Assembly (NCBI RefSeq): GCF_000372485.1 | Contig: NZ_AQVA01000012.1 | Coordinates: 142-60,136 of the forward strand | Source: Oenococcus oeni DSM 20252 = AWRIB129 | GTDB taxonomy: Bacteria > Bacillota > Bacilli > Lactobacillales > Lactobacillaceae | DNA length: 59,995 nucleotides | Direction: 5' to 3' | Shown: positions 39,092-48,277 of the stretch, piece by piece | Numbering within the stretch: position 1 is the stretch's first letter | Layout of the letters: every line of letters starts with the position of its first letter | Notes under the pieces: model-generated | What the model was told of the DNA's origin: nothing | The model's input: the letters and a program-made list of their open reading frames with translations, nothing else | Database searches by the model: none | Program-made: the position numbers and the translations under genes

Positions 39092-39703
39092 ATGAATAAT
39101 AAGGAGATTTTTGAAGAACTGGCAACATTGGCACGCCAACCCGCCATTTGGTTTGCAGCCCGGAGCTTTTATGGTCATGGTGGCAACCAGCGACCAGACA
39201 ACAGTCGACGTTTACTAAGAGTTTTAGCGGAAACGGATAATAATTTAACTGCCGGAGCGATCGCTGATATTTTAGCAATACGACCGGCTTCGGTGACGCA
39301 AATTATTAAAAAACTAGAGAACGACGAGTATATTCAGCGTGTTAGAGATGAGAGCGATGCACGGGTGGTTCGTGTGAAAATAACTTCCAAGGGTCGTAAA
39401 CGATTGGAGTTGTTAGAAGATAAACAAAGTGATTTCCAGACAGAATTATTTGATGTTTTTGATGACGATGAGCGCCAACGCTTCGGCGAAAGTTTGCGTA
39501 AATTAAACGAGCACGTAATGTCGGATGAGTATCTGGACAATATGCGCAGCAAAATGGATAAACACATGCGCTTTGGTTTCGATCATTTTGTGAATGTTAG
39601 CAATGCACGAAAATTTCATGAAAATCAGACTGGATATCTTAAAAAAATGCGGCAGCATCAACAACAAAGACCTTTTAACGATGAAGATAATGAGGGTATT
39701 TAA
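39092..39703 (+). CDS. MarR-family transcriptional regulator
   Basis: A 203-residue protein with a MarR winged helix at about residues 45-110 (NNLTAGAIADILAIRPASVTQ followed by IIKKLENDEYIQRVRDESDA and RVVRVKITSKGRKRLELLE). The C-terminal extension of about 55 residues is rich in His, Arg and Gln and is not usual for the family. It precedes an exporter gene by 136 bases with repeated operators ahead of it, so it probably represses itself and the exporter until a drug-like ligand binds. Ribosome site GAGG before ATG. Confidence 0.85.
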   Translation: MNNKEIFEELATLARQPAIWFAARSFYGHGGNQRPDNSRRLLRVLAETDNNLTAGAIADILAIRPASVTQIIKKLENDEYIQRVRDESDARVVRVKITSKGRKRLELLEDKQSDFQTELFDVFDDDERQRFGESLRKLNEHVMSDEYLDNMRSKMDKHMRFGFDHFVNVSNARKFHENQTGYLKKMRQHQQQRPFNDEDNEGI

Positions 39704-39839
39704 TTAAAGAAGTAATACCAACAAAAAACATGACTATTCCATTGAATATAAATGAAATAGTTCTGTCGGATTCGATCAATTTTAGCAATGACAAGAGTTT
39801 GTCTTAACTATTTTCGGTCAGAGCAAAGGAGAAAAACTA

Positions 39840-41638
39840 ATGTCAGAAAGAACGCTTAGCATGCGTACGACATCCACTAGCCGCAAAAGTAAGAAAGCGC
39901 TAAAAGCAAAGATTTCGGGCCTTTGGAAAATTATTAAAATAGCGCATCCACAATTCAAATGGATGATACCGGGGCTATTGTTCTCAGTTATTGGCGTGGT
40001 CTTCAATTTAATGACGCCAAAATATTCGGGAAAATTAATTAATTCCTTTAGCGGCCAAAGCTTAAAAAATATTCATCTTGATAGCACGACCATAGCGCTT
40101 GTTTTGGCCCTGTTTATTGGCGGCGCCATTGTATCGGCCATTGGTAATTTTTTGACCGGTGTGGCAGGAGAACAACTGGTGCGTAATTTACGCGAAATCG
40201 TTTGGGATAAATTGGTTATTTTCAAAATGCCGTATTTTGATAGTGTAAAATCCGGAGAAACAACTTCCCGTTTAACAAGTGATACTTCGCAGGTGAAAAC
40301 ATTAGTTGCTAATACATTGCCAAACTTTTTGACAAGTATGATTTCAATGGTTGGTGCGGTTATTTTGATGTTCACAACTGATTGGCACATGGCAATTTGG
40401 ATATTTATTGCTGTACCGGTTACAGCTCTATTAGTAGCGCCGGTCATGGTTTTGGGTTCAAAAGTAGGCCGTGGTACTCAGGATGCAATGGCTGATTTTA
40501 CAGGTGGATCACAAGAAACTCTTGCCGAAATGCGTTTGGTGAAATCTTCCGGCGCTGAACAGCATGTTTTAAAACGCGGTGTTGATCAAATTCAAAATTT
40601 GTTTAAATTCGGGCGGCGCGAAGCTATTGTTGATGGTGTAATGGGACCGATCATGACAATGGTAATGATGGGTTTGTTTGCTTTGATTTTAGTTGTTGGT
40701 TCTTTACGTGTTGCCAAGGGCGAGTCGTCTATGGGAACATTGTTTAGTTTCATTATGTATCTATTTCAGATTATGCCTGCTCTGGTAAGCGTGGGTACCT
40801 TTGGTTCGACCTTTGCCAAGACACAAGGTGCGACACATCGCTTGATTGACTTGTTGGATGAGCCGGTTGAAGAACTTAATAAAGGAAAAAGCGTTGATGT
40901 CGAGGGACTCACTCTAACAGCTGATCACGTTGATTTTGCCTATGAAAACGATCAACCGATTTTACACAATGTATCCTTTGAGGCAAAACCGAATACGATT
41001 GTGGCCTTTGCCGGTCCTTCAGGTGGTGGCAAATCAACAATATTTCAATTACTTGAACGTTTTTATCAGCCTGATCAGGGAACTATTAATATTGGTAATC
41101 ACAATATTGAAAATATTTCACTCAACTCATGGCGCTCGCAAATCGGCTTTGTATCACAGGATTCATCAATTATGGCTGGTACAATTCGCGATAATTTGAC
41201 CTACGGATTAAAAAAAGAGTTTTCTGATGAAAGATTGTGGGAAGTTTTGCAATTAGCTTATGCAGATAAATTCGTTGACAACATGCCAAAAAATTGGATA
41301 CACAAGTCGGCGAACGGGGAGTAAAAGTCTCCGGCGGCCAACGTCAACGTTTGGCAATTGCTCGTGCTTTTTTGCGGAATCCTAAGATTTTGATGTTGTA
41401 TGAAGCAACAGCAAGTTTGGATTCCGAATCGGAGGCAATGGTGCAACGTGCCCTTGAACAATTGATGAAAAATCGAACAACCTTGGTTATCGCACACCGC
41501 TTGTCAACAATCGTCGACGCCGACAAGATTTACTTTATCGAACACGGTGAAGTGACTGGTTCTGGTACTCACCAAGAATTGTTAAAAAGTCATGAGCTAT
41601 ATGCTGAGTATGTTTCTGAACAATTTGTTACCAAATAA
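39840..41638 (+). pseudogene. LmrA-type ABC exporter, frameshifted and with a Walker B substitution
   Basis: The gene encodes a half-transporter with six membrane segments (residues about 35-330) and a nucleotide-binding domain with Walker A GPSGGGKST. The frame ends at 41324. The rest of the domain continues in another frame from about 41294 to 41638 ([20 protein letters not shown], then ATASLDSES and IAHRLSTI). Adding one A to the run at 41288-41293 joins both into 599 residues, the family's normal length ([13 protein letters not shown]). Independently, Walker B reads [12 protein letters not shown], with Tyr (TAT 41399-41401) where these proteins have Asp. Both changes would stop ATP hydrolysis. 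O. oeni has a described LmrA-like pump, OmrA; whether this is it I cannot tell. Confidence 0.85.
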
Positions 41639-41657
41639 TTTAAAAGAGGTAATTGAA

Positions 41658-42308
41658 ATGAAAAAAGAAACACAGAAACTAACAAAATTAGATCCCCGAA
41701 TTACAGAATTCCAAGATTCTCTTCGAAAGAAATATGCCGAAAATAACAAAAAAGCAAAAAAAGGACAGATTGATTTTGTTGGTTCGTCATTAATGGAATT
41801 TTTTCCCATTGAGAAAATGCAAAAGGATCATGATCTCGGTTTGAACAAAATAATTTACAATCGTGGTGTTCGTGCCACAACGACAGCGGATTTGCTTCAA
41901 CACACCGACACACTTATCTTTGATTTGGTACCCAGTAAAATTTTTATCAACATTGGATCAAATGACGTCGGGTTTAATGTACCAGAAAAAATTTTTTTGG
42001 AAAACTACGACAACATCTTAAAACGAATAAAAGAAAAACTGCCAGACAGCAAAGTATTTGTGATGGCTTATTATCCGATGTCAGGCACTGGCACTGATTT
42101 TGATGACAGAAGCAACAGCGATCTGCAAAAAGCAAATGAAAAAGTTCGTCAATTAGCTGAGGAAAATGGCTATCAGTTTATCAATGTTAATGAAGGACTA
42201 GCTGATAGCGAAGGCCATTTACGTTCCGACTTAACTTTTGACGGAGTACACATGCTGCCAGCCGGCTTTGAGATCGTGCTTAAGAATTTAATGCCTTATT
42301 TAACATAA
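41658..42308 (+). CDS. SGNH/GDSL hydrolase
   Basis: A 216-residue esterase-like protein from ATG 41658 (AGAGG ribosome site; a longer in-frame start lies in the exporter gene). It has the SGNH blocks: Ser in DFVGSSLMEFF, Gly in NRGVRATTTADLL, Asn in INIGSNDVG and the Asp-His pair in FDGVHMLPAG. There is no signal peptide, so it is cytoplasmic. It probably hydrolyses small acetyl or acyl esters. It is the last gene of the MarR-ABC operon. Confidence 0.85.
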   Translation: MKKETQKLTKLDPRITEFQDSLRKKYAENNKKAKKGQIDFVGSSLMEFFPIEKMQKDHDLGLNKIIYNRGVRATTTADLLQHTDTLIFDLVPSKIFINIGSNDVGFNVPEKIFLENYDNILKRIKEKLPDSKVFVMAYYPMSGTGTDFDDRSNSDLQKANEKVRQLAEENGYQFINVNEGLADSEGHLRSDLTFDGVHMLPAGFEIVLKNLMPYLT

Positions 42309-42383
42309 TTTAGAAAGAGTCAGAATCAATTATTTCTTTCCCCGAGAATTCGTGAAAAATTTGAATTTGAAACTACTGAAAAT

Positions 42384-42408
42384 CATCTCTTAATTGAGAT
42401 GTTTTTTT
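42384..42408 (+). terminator. terminator after the hydrolase gene
   Basis: CATCTC and GAGATG pair around TTAATT, followed by T7. Confidence 0.85.
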
Positions 42409-42452
42409 ATTGAAAAAATCTCAAAAATAAAAACATTGCTGAAAGCTTTTTT

Positions 42453-42466
42453 TGAAAACGCTTTAT
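42453..42466 (+). promoter_or_regulatory. cre-like CcpA site ahead of the trehalose operon
   Basis: TGAAAACGCTTTAT matches the cre consensus except for the last two bases. It lies nine bases upstream of the -35 box. Confidence 0.6.
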
Positions 42467-42474
42467 GTAAACAC

Positions 42475-42532
42475 TTGCAAAAAGTTCAATGATTGATTAT
42501 GATTAAGGAGTAAGGCAAAGTTGTACGTACAA
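42475..42532 (+). promoter_or_regulatory. trehalose operon promoter and TreR box
   Basis: TTGCAA (42475-42480) and TATGAT (42498-42503) are spaced by 17 bases. Downstream, TTGTACGTACAA (42521-42532) is a perfect 12-bp palindrome close to the TreR operator TTGTATATACAA. Binding there would block transcription just after its start. Confidence 0.8.
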
Positions 42533-42547
42533 GTGAAGGAGGTAACG

Positions 42548-43036
42548 ATGCTGGGTTTCGGAAAAAAGAAAAAAGTATTAGTTGATGATCAAAAATTGTA
42601 TGTTCCCGTAAACGGAAAGGTTGTCAATTTATCGACTGTTTCTGACCCTGTTTTTGCTCAGAAGATGATGGGCGAAGGCTTTGCTGTCGAACCGGAAGAC
42701 AAGCTAGTTGTAGCACCTGTCTCTGGTGAGGTCACCGTCCTTCAACCACATGCTGTTGGATTTAAAAGAGCCGACGGCTTGGAAGTTTTGCTTCATATGG
42801 GTATCGATACGGTCAGCATGAATGGGGAACCCTTCAAACTTTTTGTCAAAGTAGGCGATATTGTTTCCGGTGGCGATAAAGTCGCCGAAGTTGACTGGTC
42901 GGAAATCAAGAAAGCTGGTTTTCCTTTAACAACAATGGTTTTGATTACTAATTCCAAGGACTTGCTTGACGATTTTTCTGTCGATTACGGAGTTTCCGAT
43001 CACGGAGAGTCTATTGGTTGGGCTAAAAGTAAGTAA
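42548..43036 (+). CDS. PTS glucose-type EIIA component (trehalose)
   Basis: A 162-residue EIIA-Glc-type protein from ATG 42548, with AAGGAGGT just ahead; an earlier TTG in frame is part of the TreR box and cannot be the start. The phosphorylated histidine is in GLEVLLHMGIDTV (His 83), with the partner His 68 in VLQPHAVGF. It passes phosphate from HPr to EIIB. It is first in the operon and separate from the EIIBC protein, which itself lacks an EIIA domain. Confidence 0.88.
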   Translation: MLGFGKKKKVLVDDQKLYVPVNGKVVNLSTVSDPVFAQKMMGEGFAVEPEDKLVVAPVSGEVTVLQPHAVGFKRADGLEVLLHMGIDTVSMNGEPFKLFVKVGDIVSGGDKVAEVDWSEIKKAGFPLTTMVLITNSKDLLDDFSVDYGVSDHGESIGWAKSK

Positions 43037-43056
43037 TTTTTATTTGAGAGGTTATT

Positions 43057-44568
43057 ATGGCAAAGCAAGATTATAAAAAATTGGCTGCCGATATCATCGA
43101 TGGTGTTGGCGGAGCGGATAATGTTGACAAAGTTATTCATTGTATTACTCGATTAAGATTTTATTTAAAAGATGAAAAGAAAGCCGATACAGAAAAAATT
43201 TCCAGTTTGCCTGGGGTAGCAGGGGCCGTTTACAATGTGGCGCTTGGCCAGTATCAAATTGTTATCGGCCCTGCTGTCACGGATGTCTATGATCAGGTGG
43301 TAGCCCAATTGGGTACATCAGTTGTCGATGAAAATGCGACTAATCAAGCAGTGGCCGAGACGCAGGCTTCAGCAGGAAAAAAGCGGCCAACTAATCCTTG
43401 GGGCTGGATTGTCTACGGCTTTCAATTATTGATTGGAACGATCACAGGCTCAATGATTCCGATCATTGGATTGTTGGCAGCTTCCGGTATTTTAAAAGGT
43501 TTTTTGACCCTTTTTACATTTAACTTAGGTTGGATTGATGTTAAATCAACAACTTATATCTTGATTAACGCGATGGGCGATTCGACCTTTTATTTCCTGC
43601 CGATTCTAGTCGGATACACGGCTGCTAAGCAGTTGAAATCCGATCCGATTACTGTCGCTGCCATCGGTGGTGTACTCGTACATCCAACCGTAATTGCGAT
43701 TGCAGCGGCCTCGACAAAGGGAATAAATAGTTTATTTGGAATTCCTTTAAATGCAACCTTCTTTGGTTTGCCGATTCACATTCCGAATTATTCTTACACA
43801 ATTTTTCCAATTATTTTCGCGGCTTGGCTGGCACGCCCGGTCGGAAATTGGTTGAAGAAAGTTTTGCCGCTTAGTTTACGCTCGATTTTCCAACCTTTAT
43901 TCACACTGTTTATTGTTACAACAGTTGTTGTAGCTATAGTCGGCCCGGTTATTTCTCTTATTTCGGCTGGTTTGGCTGCTGTGATTAACTTTCTGGTTAC
44001 TTCTAACGAAGCAATTGCTGGATTGGTTATCGGAGCTTTCTATCAGTGCTTGGTTATCTTCGGTCTGCATTGGATGGTTATTCCACTTATTTCCAACGAT
44101 ATTGCCTCGACGGGACATTCTGTTTTAAACGGATTAGTTAATTTCACAATGATTGCGCAAGGAGCCGGAGCTTTGGGCGTTTGGGCAAAATCAAAGAAAG
44201 AAGATCTTAAAAACCTGGCCTTTGCCGGTGCATTATCTGGTTTTGCCGGAGTAACAGAACCAGCAATGTATGGTATTAATTTGAAATACGGGCGTGTCTT
44301 TTGGATGGCAAGTATTGGCAGTGCTGTTGGTGCCTTTACTGCTGGATTAATGAAAATAAATATGTATGGGTTCACGGGATCCTGGATTGGTTTTCCTTCC
44401 TTCTTCTCAAAGACAAACCCGAATAATATTTGGATTTTCGTAATTGCAAGTATTGTAACGACGGTTGTTTCGTTCCTAGCTGTTTACTTCTGGGGATTCA
44501 AGGATAACGACGTTGACATGGTAAGAAACGTCGAGAGAAAGAATGTCTTTAAGGAGGCAGTTAACTAA
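43057..44568 (+). CDS. treB: PTS trehalose-specific EIIBC component
   Basis: A 503-residue permease. Residues 1-90 are the EIIB domain with the phosphorylated Cys 29 in DKVIHCITRLRFYLKD. Residues 110-490 are EIIC with about ten membrane segments and the glucose-superfamily motifs GSMIPIIGLLAASGILKG and GVTEPAMYGINL. It imports trehalose as trehalose-6-phosphate. The specificity is inferred from the phosphotrehalase gene immediately downstream and the TreR gene after that. Confidence 0.9.
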   Translation: MAKQDYKKLAADIIDGVGGADNVDKVIHCITRLRFYLKDEKKADTEKISSLPGVAGAVYNVALGQYQIVIGPAVTDVYDQVVAQLGTSVVDENATNQAVAETQASAGKKRPTNPWGWIVYGFQLLIGTITGSMIPIIGLLAASGILKGFLTLFTFNLGWIDVKSTTYILINAMGDSTFYFLPILVGYTAAKQLKSDPITVAAIGGVLVHPTVIAIAAASTKGINSLFGIPLNATFFGLPIHIPNYSYTIFPIIFAAWLARPVGNWLKKVLPLSLRSIFQPLFTLFIVTTVVVAIVGPVISLISAGLAAVINFLVTSNEAIAGLVIGAFYQCLVIFGLHWMVIPLISNDIASTGHSVLNGLVNFTMIAQGAGALGVWAKSKKEDLKNLAFAGALSGFAGVTEPAMYGINLKYGRVFWMASIGSAVGAFTAGLMKINMYGFTGSWIGFPSFFSKTNPNNIWIFVIASIVTTVVSFLAVYFWGFKDNDVDMVRNVERKNVFKEAVN

Positions 44569-44586
44569 TTTATGAAGGACGGAACT

Positions 44587-46233
44587 ATGTCTGACTTTGC
44601 AAATAAAGTTGTCTATCAAGTTTACCCAAAATCGTTCAAAGACAGCAACAATGATGGTATTGGCGATTTGAAGGGAATTATTGAAAATTTACCGTATTTA
44701 GCCAAATTAGGAATTGACTATTTGTGGCTGAATCCGATTTTTCCTTCCCCTCAACGCGATAATGGATACGATATTAGTGATTATCGTGCGATTGATCCGA
44801 TTTTTGGCACAATGAATGATTTTAAGGAACTTGTTTCCAAAGCGGCTGAGCATAATATTAGCATTATGATGGACATGGTATTTAACCATACTTCGATAAC
44901 TCATCAATGGTTTCAAAAAGCTTTGGCCGGGGACAAAAAATATCAGGCTTATTATATTCTTAGACCCAAAAAAGCTGACGGTTCCGCTCCAAATAACTGG
45001 CAGTCCAAATTTGGCGGCAGCGCCTGGGCATCGTTTGGGGATACTGACTTGGATTATCTGCATTTATATGATATTTCCCAAGCGGATTTGAATTGGCGGA
45101 ACCCGGAAGTTGTTTCGGAAGTAAATCATGTGTTGAAATTTTGGCTTGATAAAGGCGTGAAAGCTTTTCGTTTCGATGTAATCAACGTAATTGGCAAGGA
45201 TCAGCAATTATTAGACGATCCGACTGGCGGGGACGGTAAAACTATGTATACGGATAAACCAATCGTCCATGATTACTTGCAAAATATGTATCGAGACGTT
45301 TTTGCTAAAGAAAATAATATTATGACGGTCGGCGAACTAAGCTCAACTAGCGTTGAAAACGCAGTTGAATACACGGCACCGGATCGTCACGAACTGTCGA
45401 TGGCATTTACTTTCCATCATTTAAAAGTCGACTATCAAAATGGCGATAAATGGACCAAAATACCTTATGATTTTCAAAAATTGCGACAGGTTCTGCATCA
45501 ATGGGGAAAGGGCTTATCGGATGGTAACGGCTGGCCTGCTTGGTTTTGGAACAATCATGATCAACCACGTGCGATTAACCGCTTCGTTTCCAACCCGAAA
45601 TATTACCGTTTGGGAGCGGAAATGTTGGCTGCCGTTGTTCATTTGAATCGGGGCACTCCATATATATACATGGGTGAGGAAATCGGTATGATAAACCCGG
45701 ATTTCAAATCTATCGATAGTTATGTCGATGTCGAATCCCATAATGCTTATAAAGAATTATTGAAAAAAGGGACCTCAGCTAGTGAAGCTTTCCAAATCGT
45801 TAAAAGCAAGTCACGTGATAATTCTAGAATACCAATGCAATGGAATTCAGAAAAATATGCTGGTTTCTCACGACACAAGCCGTGGTTGGCTAATGGAAAT
45901 TATAAAGATATCAATGTTGCTAAGGATCTGTCTGACCCGAATGGATTGTTTAGTTTCTACCAACAACTTATTTTATTGAGAAAACAAGAAAAAGTTATTG
46001 CTAAAGGGGATTATCAACCTTTCTTTCCAGACATTCCCGAAATAATTGCTTTTAAACGACAATTTCAGGAAGATTCATTACTTGTAATCAACCATTTTGG
46101 TGAAGAAAAAATTACTTTATCACTGCCGTTAGAGTCTCTTGGCGGGAAAATTATATTGTCGAATTATTCGAATAAAAGGATTGCTAGGCAGTTAACTCTT
46201 AAGCCATACGAGACACTTGCAATTAAATATTAA
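44587..46233 (+). CDS. treA: trehalose-6-phosphate hydrolase (GH13)
   Basis: A GH13 enzyme of 548 residues from ATG 44587 (AAGGACGG eight bases upstream; ATG 44572 is possible and adds five residues). GH13 regions are intact: DMVFNHTS, the nucleophile in GVKAFRFDVINVI, the acid in MTVGELSST and WNNHDQPRAINR. The N-terminus VVYQVYPKSFKDSNNDGIGD is typical of phosphotrehalases and oligo-1,6-glucosidases. It splits trehalose-6-phosphate into glucose and glucose-6-phosphate in the cytoplasm. It ends at a terminator shared with treR. Confidence 0.9.
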   Translation: MSDFANKVVYQVYPKSFKDSNNDGIGDLKGIIENLPYLAKLGIDYLWLNPIFPSPQRDNGYDISDYRAIDPIFGTMNDFKELVSKAAEHNISIMMDMVFNHTSITHQWFQKALAGDKKYQAYYILRPKKADGSAPNNWQSKFGGSAWASFGDTDLDYLHLYDISQADLNWRNPEVVSEVNHVLKFWLDKGVKAFRFDVINVIGKDQQLLDDPTGGDGKTMYTDKPIVHDYLQNMYRDVFAKENNIMTVGELSSTSVENAVEYTAPDRHELSMAFTFHHLKVDYQNGDKWTKIPYDFQKLRQVLHQWGKGLSDGNGWPAWFWNNHDQPRAINRFVSNPKYYRLGAEMLAAVVHLNRGTPYIYMGEEIGMINPDFKSIDSYVDVESHNAYKELLKKGTSASEAFQIVKSKSRDNSRIPMQWNSEKYAGFSRHKPWLANGNYKDINVAKDLSDPNGLFSFYQQLILLRKQEKVIAKGDYQPFFPDIPEIIAFKRQFQEDSLLVINHFGEEKITLSLPLESLGGKIILSNYSNKRIARQLTLKPYETLAIKY

Positions 46234-46236
46234 AAT

Positions 46237-46265
46237 AAAACCCGATCTTTTAAGAGCGGGTTTTT
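46237..46265. terminator. terminator between treA and treR
   Basis: AAAACCCG and CGGGTTTTT pair with an A-run before and a T-run after, fitting a terminator for both convergent genes. Confidence 0.8.
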
Positions 46266-46267
46266 CG

Positions 46268-46990
46268 TTATTTTTTTTGGCGTCGGGAGAATTCATTAAA
46301 TTGAAATTTATCAGGTCGGTGTCTACTGATCGTATGTTGAAAATATGTTGTGTCGGCTAAATGGACACGACTTTCGACTTGGATTAAACGGTTCTCCCGT
46401 TCGGGAAGATCGGGCATTAACAAGCGATCCTGCTTGCTGATTAATTCTGCTGTCACTGATTTTTCAGCATATGAAATAGTAAGCTTCTCTGTGTTTTCTA
46501 AATATTCATAGATTGAACCAGCAGCAATTTCAGCTGTTAAATTATGCACCACGCTCCGATCGAAATAATCTTCGTCAATGACACTGGCCAAACCGTTAAT
46601 ATAACGGACGCGAATGAGGTGATATAGTTTGGTTTTGGCCGGAAAACCAGTCGTTTGTCGGTTCATAGCCGTTGATTGAAGTCTCTTAAGCAACACAACT
46701 TTTGTATTTGCATCCAACCTTTGAACCTGTTTTAATTCTTGGAAACTTGTTAAACCAGAAATTGGAAAGTTGACTAAACTATGTTGCAAAACCTGTGATC
46801 CGCGGCCATGCTGCTTTTGAATAAAACCGTCCTCTTCCAAATGTGATAAAGCTTTGCGGACGGTATCCCGAGAACAGGAAAATTGACTGGCTATTTTTGC
46901 TTCGCTCGGCAAAAAAGAATTGGCAGGGTACTTTTCCTGAATAATATCTGTTTTGAATTGTTGATAAATTTCAATATAGCGTGCTGTCAT
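46268..46990 (-). CDS. treR: GntR-family trehalose operon repressor
   Basis: A 240-residue regulator with an N-terminal GntR winged helix (YIEIYQQFKTDIIQEKYPAN, LPSEAKIASQFSCSRDTVRK, ALSHLEEDGFIQKQHGRGSQ) and a C-terminal UTRA ligand domain (about residues 95-235, LIRVRYINGLASVIDEDYF). It matches B. subtilis TreR in layout and in its position next to the operon. Trehalose-6-phosphate is the expected inducer. The palindrome at 42521-42532 is the expected operator. Its own promoter region holds a cre site. Confidence 0.88.
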   Translation of the reverse strand: MTARYIEIYQQFKTDIIQEKYPANSFLPSEAKIASQFSCSRDTVRKALSHLEEDGFIQKQHGRGSQVLQHSLVNFPISGLTSFQELKQVQRLDANTKVVLLKRLQSTAMNRQTTGFPAKTKLYHLIRVRYINGLASVIDEDYFDRSVVHNLTAEIAAGSIYEYLENTEKLTISYAEKSVTAELISKQDRLLMPDLPERENRLIQVESRVHLADTTYFQHTISRHRPDKFQFNEFSRRQKK

Positions 46991-47033
46991 CAGACGTTTC
47001 GTATTTCATCAAGAACTATGATTGCTGCATCTC

Positions 47034-47056
47034 ATTATACTTGAAAACGTTTTTCA
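47034..47056 (-). promoter_or_regulatory. treR promoter -10 box with overlapping cre site
   Basis: On the minus strand TATAAT (47039-47034) follows a near-palindromic cre, TTGAAAAACGTTTTCAAG (47058-47041). CcpA binding there would repress treR transcription. Confidence 0.6.
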
Positions 47057-47272
47057 AGCACACAATCTTAGGCCTGAATCTTGAAACCGAATTTTGAAGT
47101 TTTTGTTTTCAAGAATCATTTAATTTTAAATTTTCATGCAGAAATTTTGGCATAATGAGAATAAAGTTTTTAATTTAGATATAGTAAAAAGAGGCTAATT
47201 TTAACTAAAATAATTAAATTTATACTACAAAATTTTTCCAACGAGTTTTTAAGAGAAACATTATTTATACTT

Positions 47273-47800
47273 TTGATCATCATTTTATTCGTTGCTATTG
47301 CTTTTTCCTTCAATCGGCTGCCCGTGTTTAAAGGGAAACTGCTGGTTAAAAACGGCAAAATTTCAAAAAAAAATTTGAGTGATGATGGCAAAAGAGAAAC
47401 TAACTATATAAGGGTTCTCTTGAAAAAGGAGAAGGGTGTACCAATTCTTTTTGATAGACTCTATTTAATCGTCGAACCAAAATCGGAAAATAATAAAGTT
47501 ATTCCAAAAAATAAAATTGTTTTAAATATTAGAACGCTCCTTGTTGAGGGTGAAAGAATATCCAAGACGGCTAATAAAATGGTTTATGTTCCTTTTTCAC
47601 TAGACGGTTTGGACGGATTTTTCGTAGACATTAGTTTTTCTACCGTTAAAAAATCTATTTCAGCAAAGTTCACCGGTTTGGATTATTCGAAAACAAATTT
47701 TGTTTTTGCCGCTCGTTTAGTCACGGGTGAAATAATTTATTCAAATAAATTCAAAATTAATATTTCCAAGCGTTCGTTATACACTCTGCCTGAAAATTAG
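47273..47800 (+). CDS. membrane-anchored small protein of unknown function
   Basis: At least 175 residues from TTG 47273. The frame remains open for about 75 bases further upstream with a hydrophobic continuation, and AGAGG lies near 47191, so the true start may be earlier and non-ATG. One N-terminal hydrophobic segment (LIIILFVAIAFSF) anchors an extracellular beta-rich domain (YIRVLLKKEKGVPILFDRLY, LVEGERISKTANKMVYVPFS). I do not recognise the family. Confidence 0.55.
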   Translation: MIIILFVAIAFSFNRLPVFKGKLLVKNGKISKKNLSDDGKRETNYIRVLLKKEKGVPILFDRLYLIVEPKSENNKVIPKNKIVLNIRTLLVEGERISKTANKMVYVPFSLDGLDGFFVDISFSTVKKSISAKFTGLDYSKTNFVFAARLVTGEIIYSNKFKINISKRSLYTLPEN

Positions 47801-47834
47801 CTGGTCAGTGAGATTTTAGATTTAAAATACTTTT

Positions 47835-47999
47835 TCAGGACATGTTGTCCAAGTCTTTTTTAAACATCCTCACAAGCTCCATTATGTCGCTTTCTCTTGT
47901 CAACTCGATTGAATCATACTTTTGCTGAAAATTAGAATTGAGGTTCATCAATGCAATTGCAAGTTCGATCGCACGATCTAGGTTTATATTTTTGTCCAT
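47835..47999 (-). CDS. 54-residue small helical protein
   Basis: A minus-strand ATG at 47999 with AAAGGAGA 11 bases upstream opens a 55-codon frame to TGA 47835. The protein is acidic and helical (NLDRAIELAIALMNLNSNF, ELTRESDIMELVRMFKKDL). The ribosome site, composition and clean length make it likely real. Function unknown. The rest of the gap 47801-48277 is AT-rich and holds nothing else I can name. Confidence 0.55.
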   Translation of the reverse strand: MDKNINLDRAIELAIALMNLNSNFQQKYDSIELTRESDIMELVRMFKKDLDNMS

Positions 48000-48277
48000 T
48001 CAACACCCGTTCTCCTTTATTTTTGCTAATCATTCATTAAGAAAGCTATGAGGCTTTTCTCGTCAATAAGCTTTATTTGTTTTTGATCAAAGAACTCAGC
48101 AACTTTAATTTTAACCAAAATAAATTATTTTAATTAAAAAATAAAAATATTTAAATAAAAATATTCCAATAAATATTCATTCACGACCTTTGATTTAACC
48201 GAAAAGTTTCCTTGTGATATATTTATCATGAATAACACAAAATAGTATTATCCATCCCAGAAAGAAGGCTTAAAAAT

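Noticed and set aside
41592-41657. Longer start of the SGNH hydrolase overlapping the exporter
   Set aside because: The ATG at 41658 has a proper AGAGG site; the longer N-terminus is only the out-of-frame end of the exporter gene.
48212-48240. TTGTG...CACAA spacing resembling a Rex (NADH sensor) box before the Fe-ADH gene
   Set aside because: The Rex consensus is an 18-bp palindrome; here the arms are too far apart and the middle does not fit. Only the inner TGATA-TATT-TATCA is symmetric.
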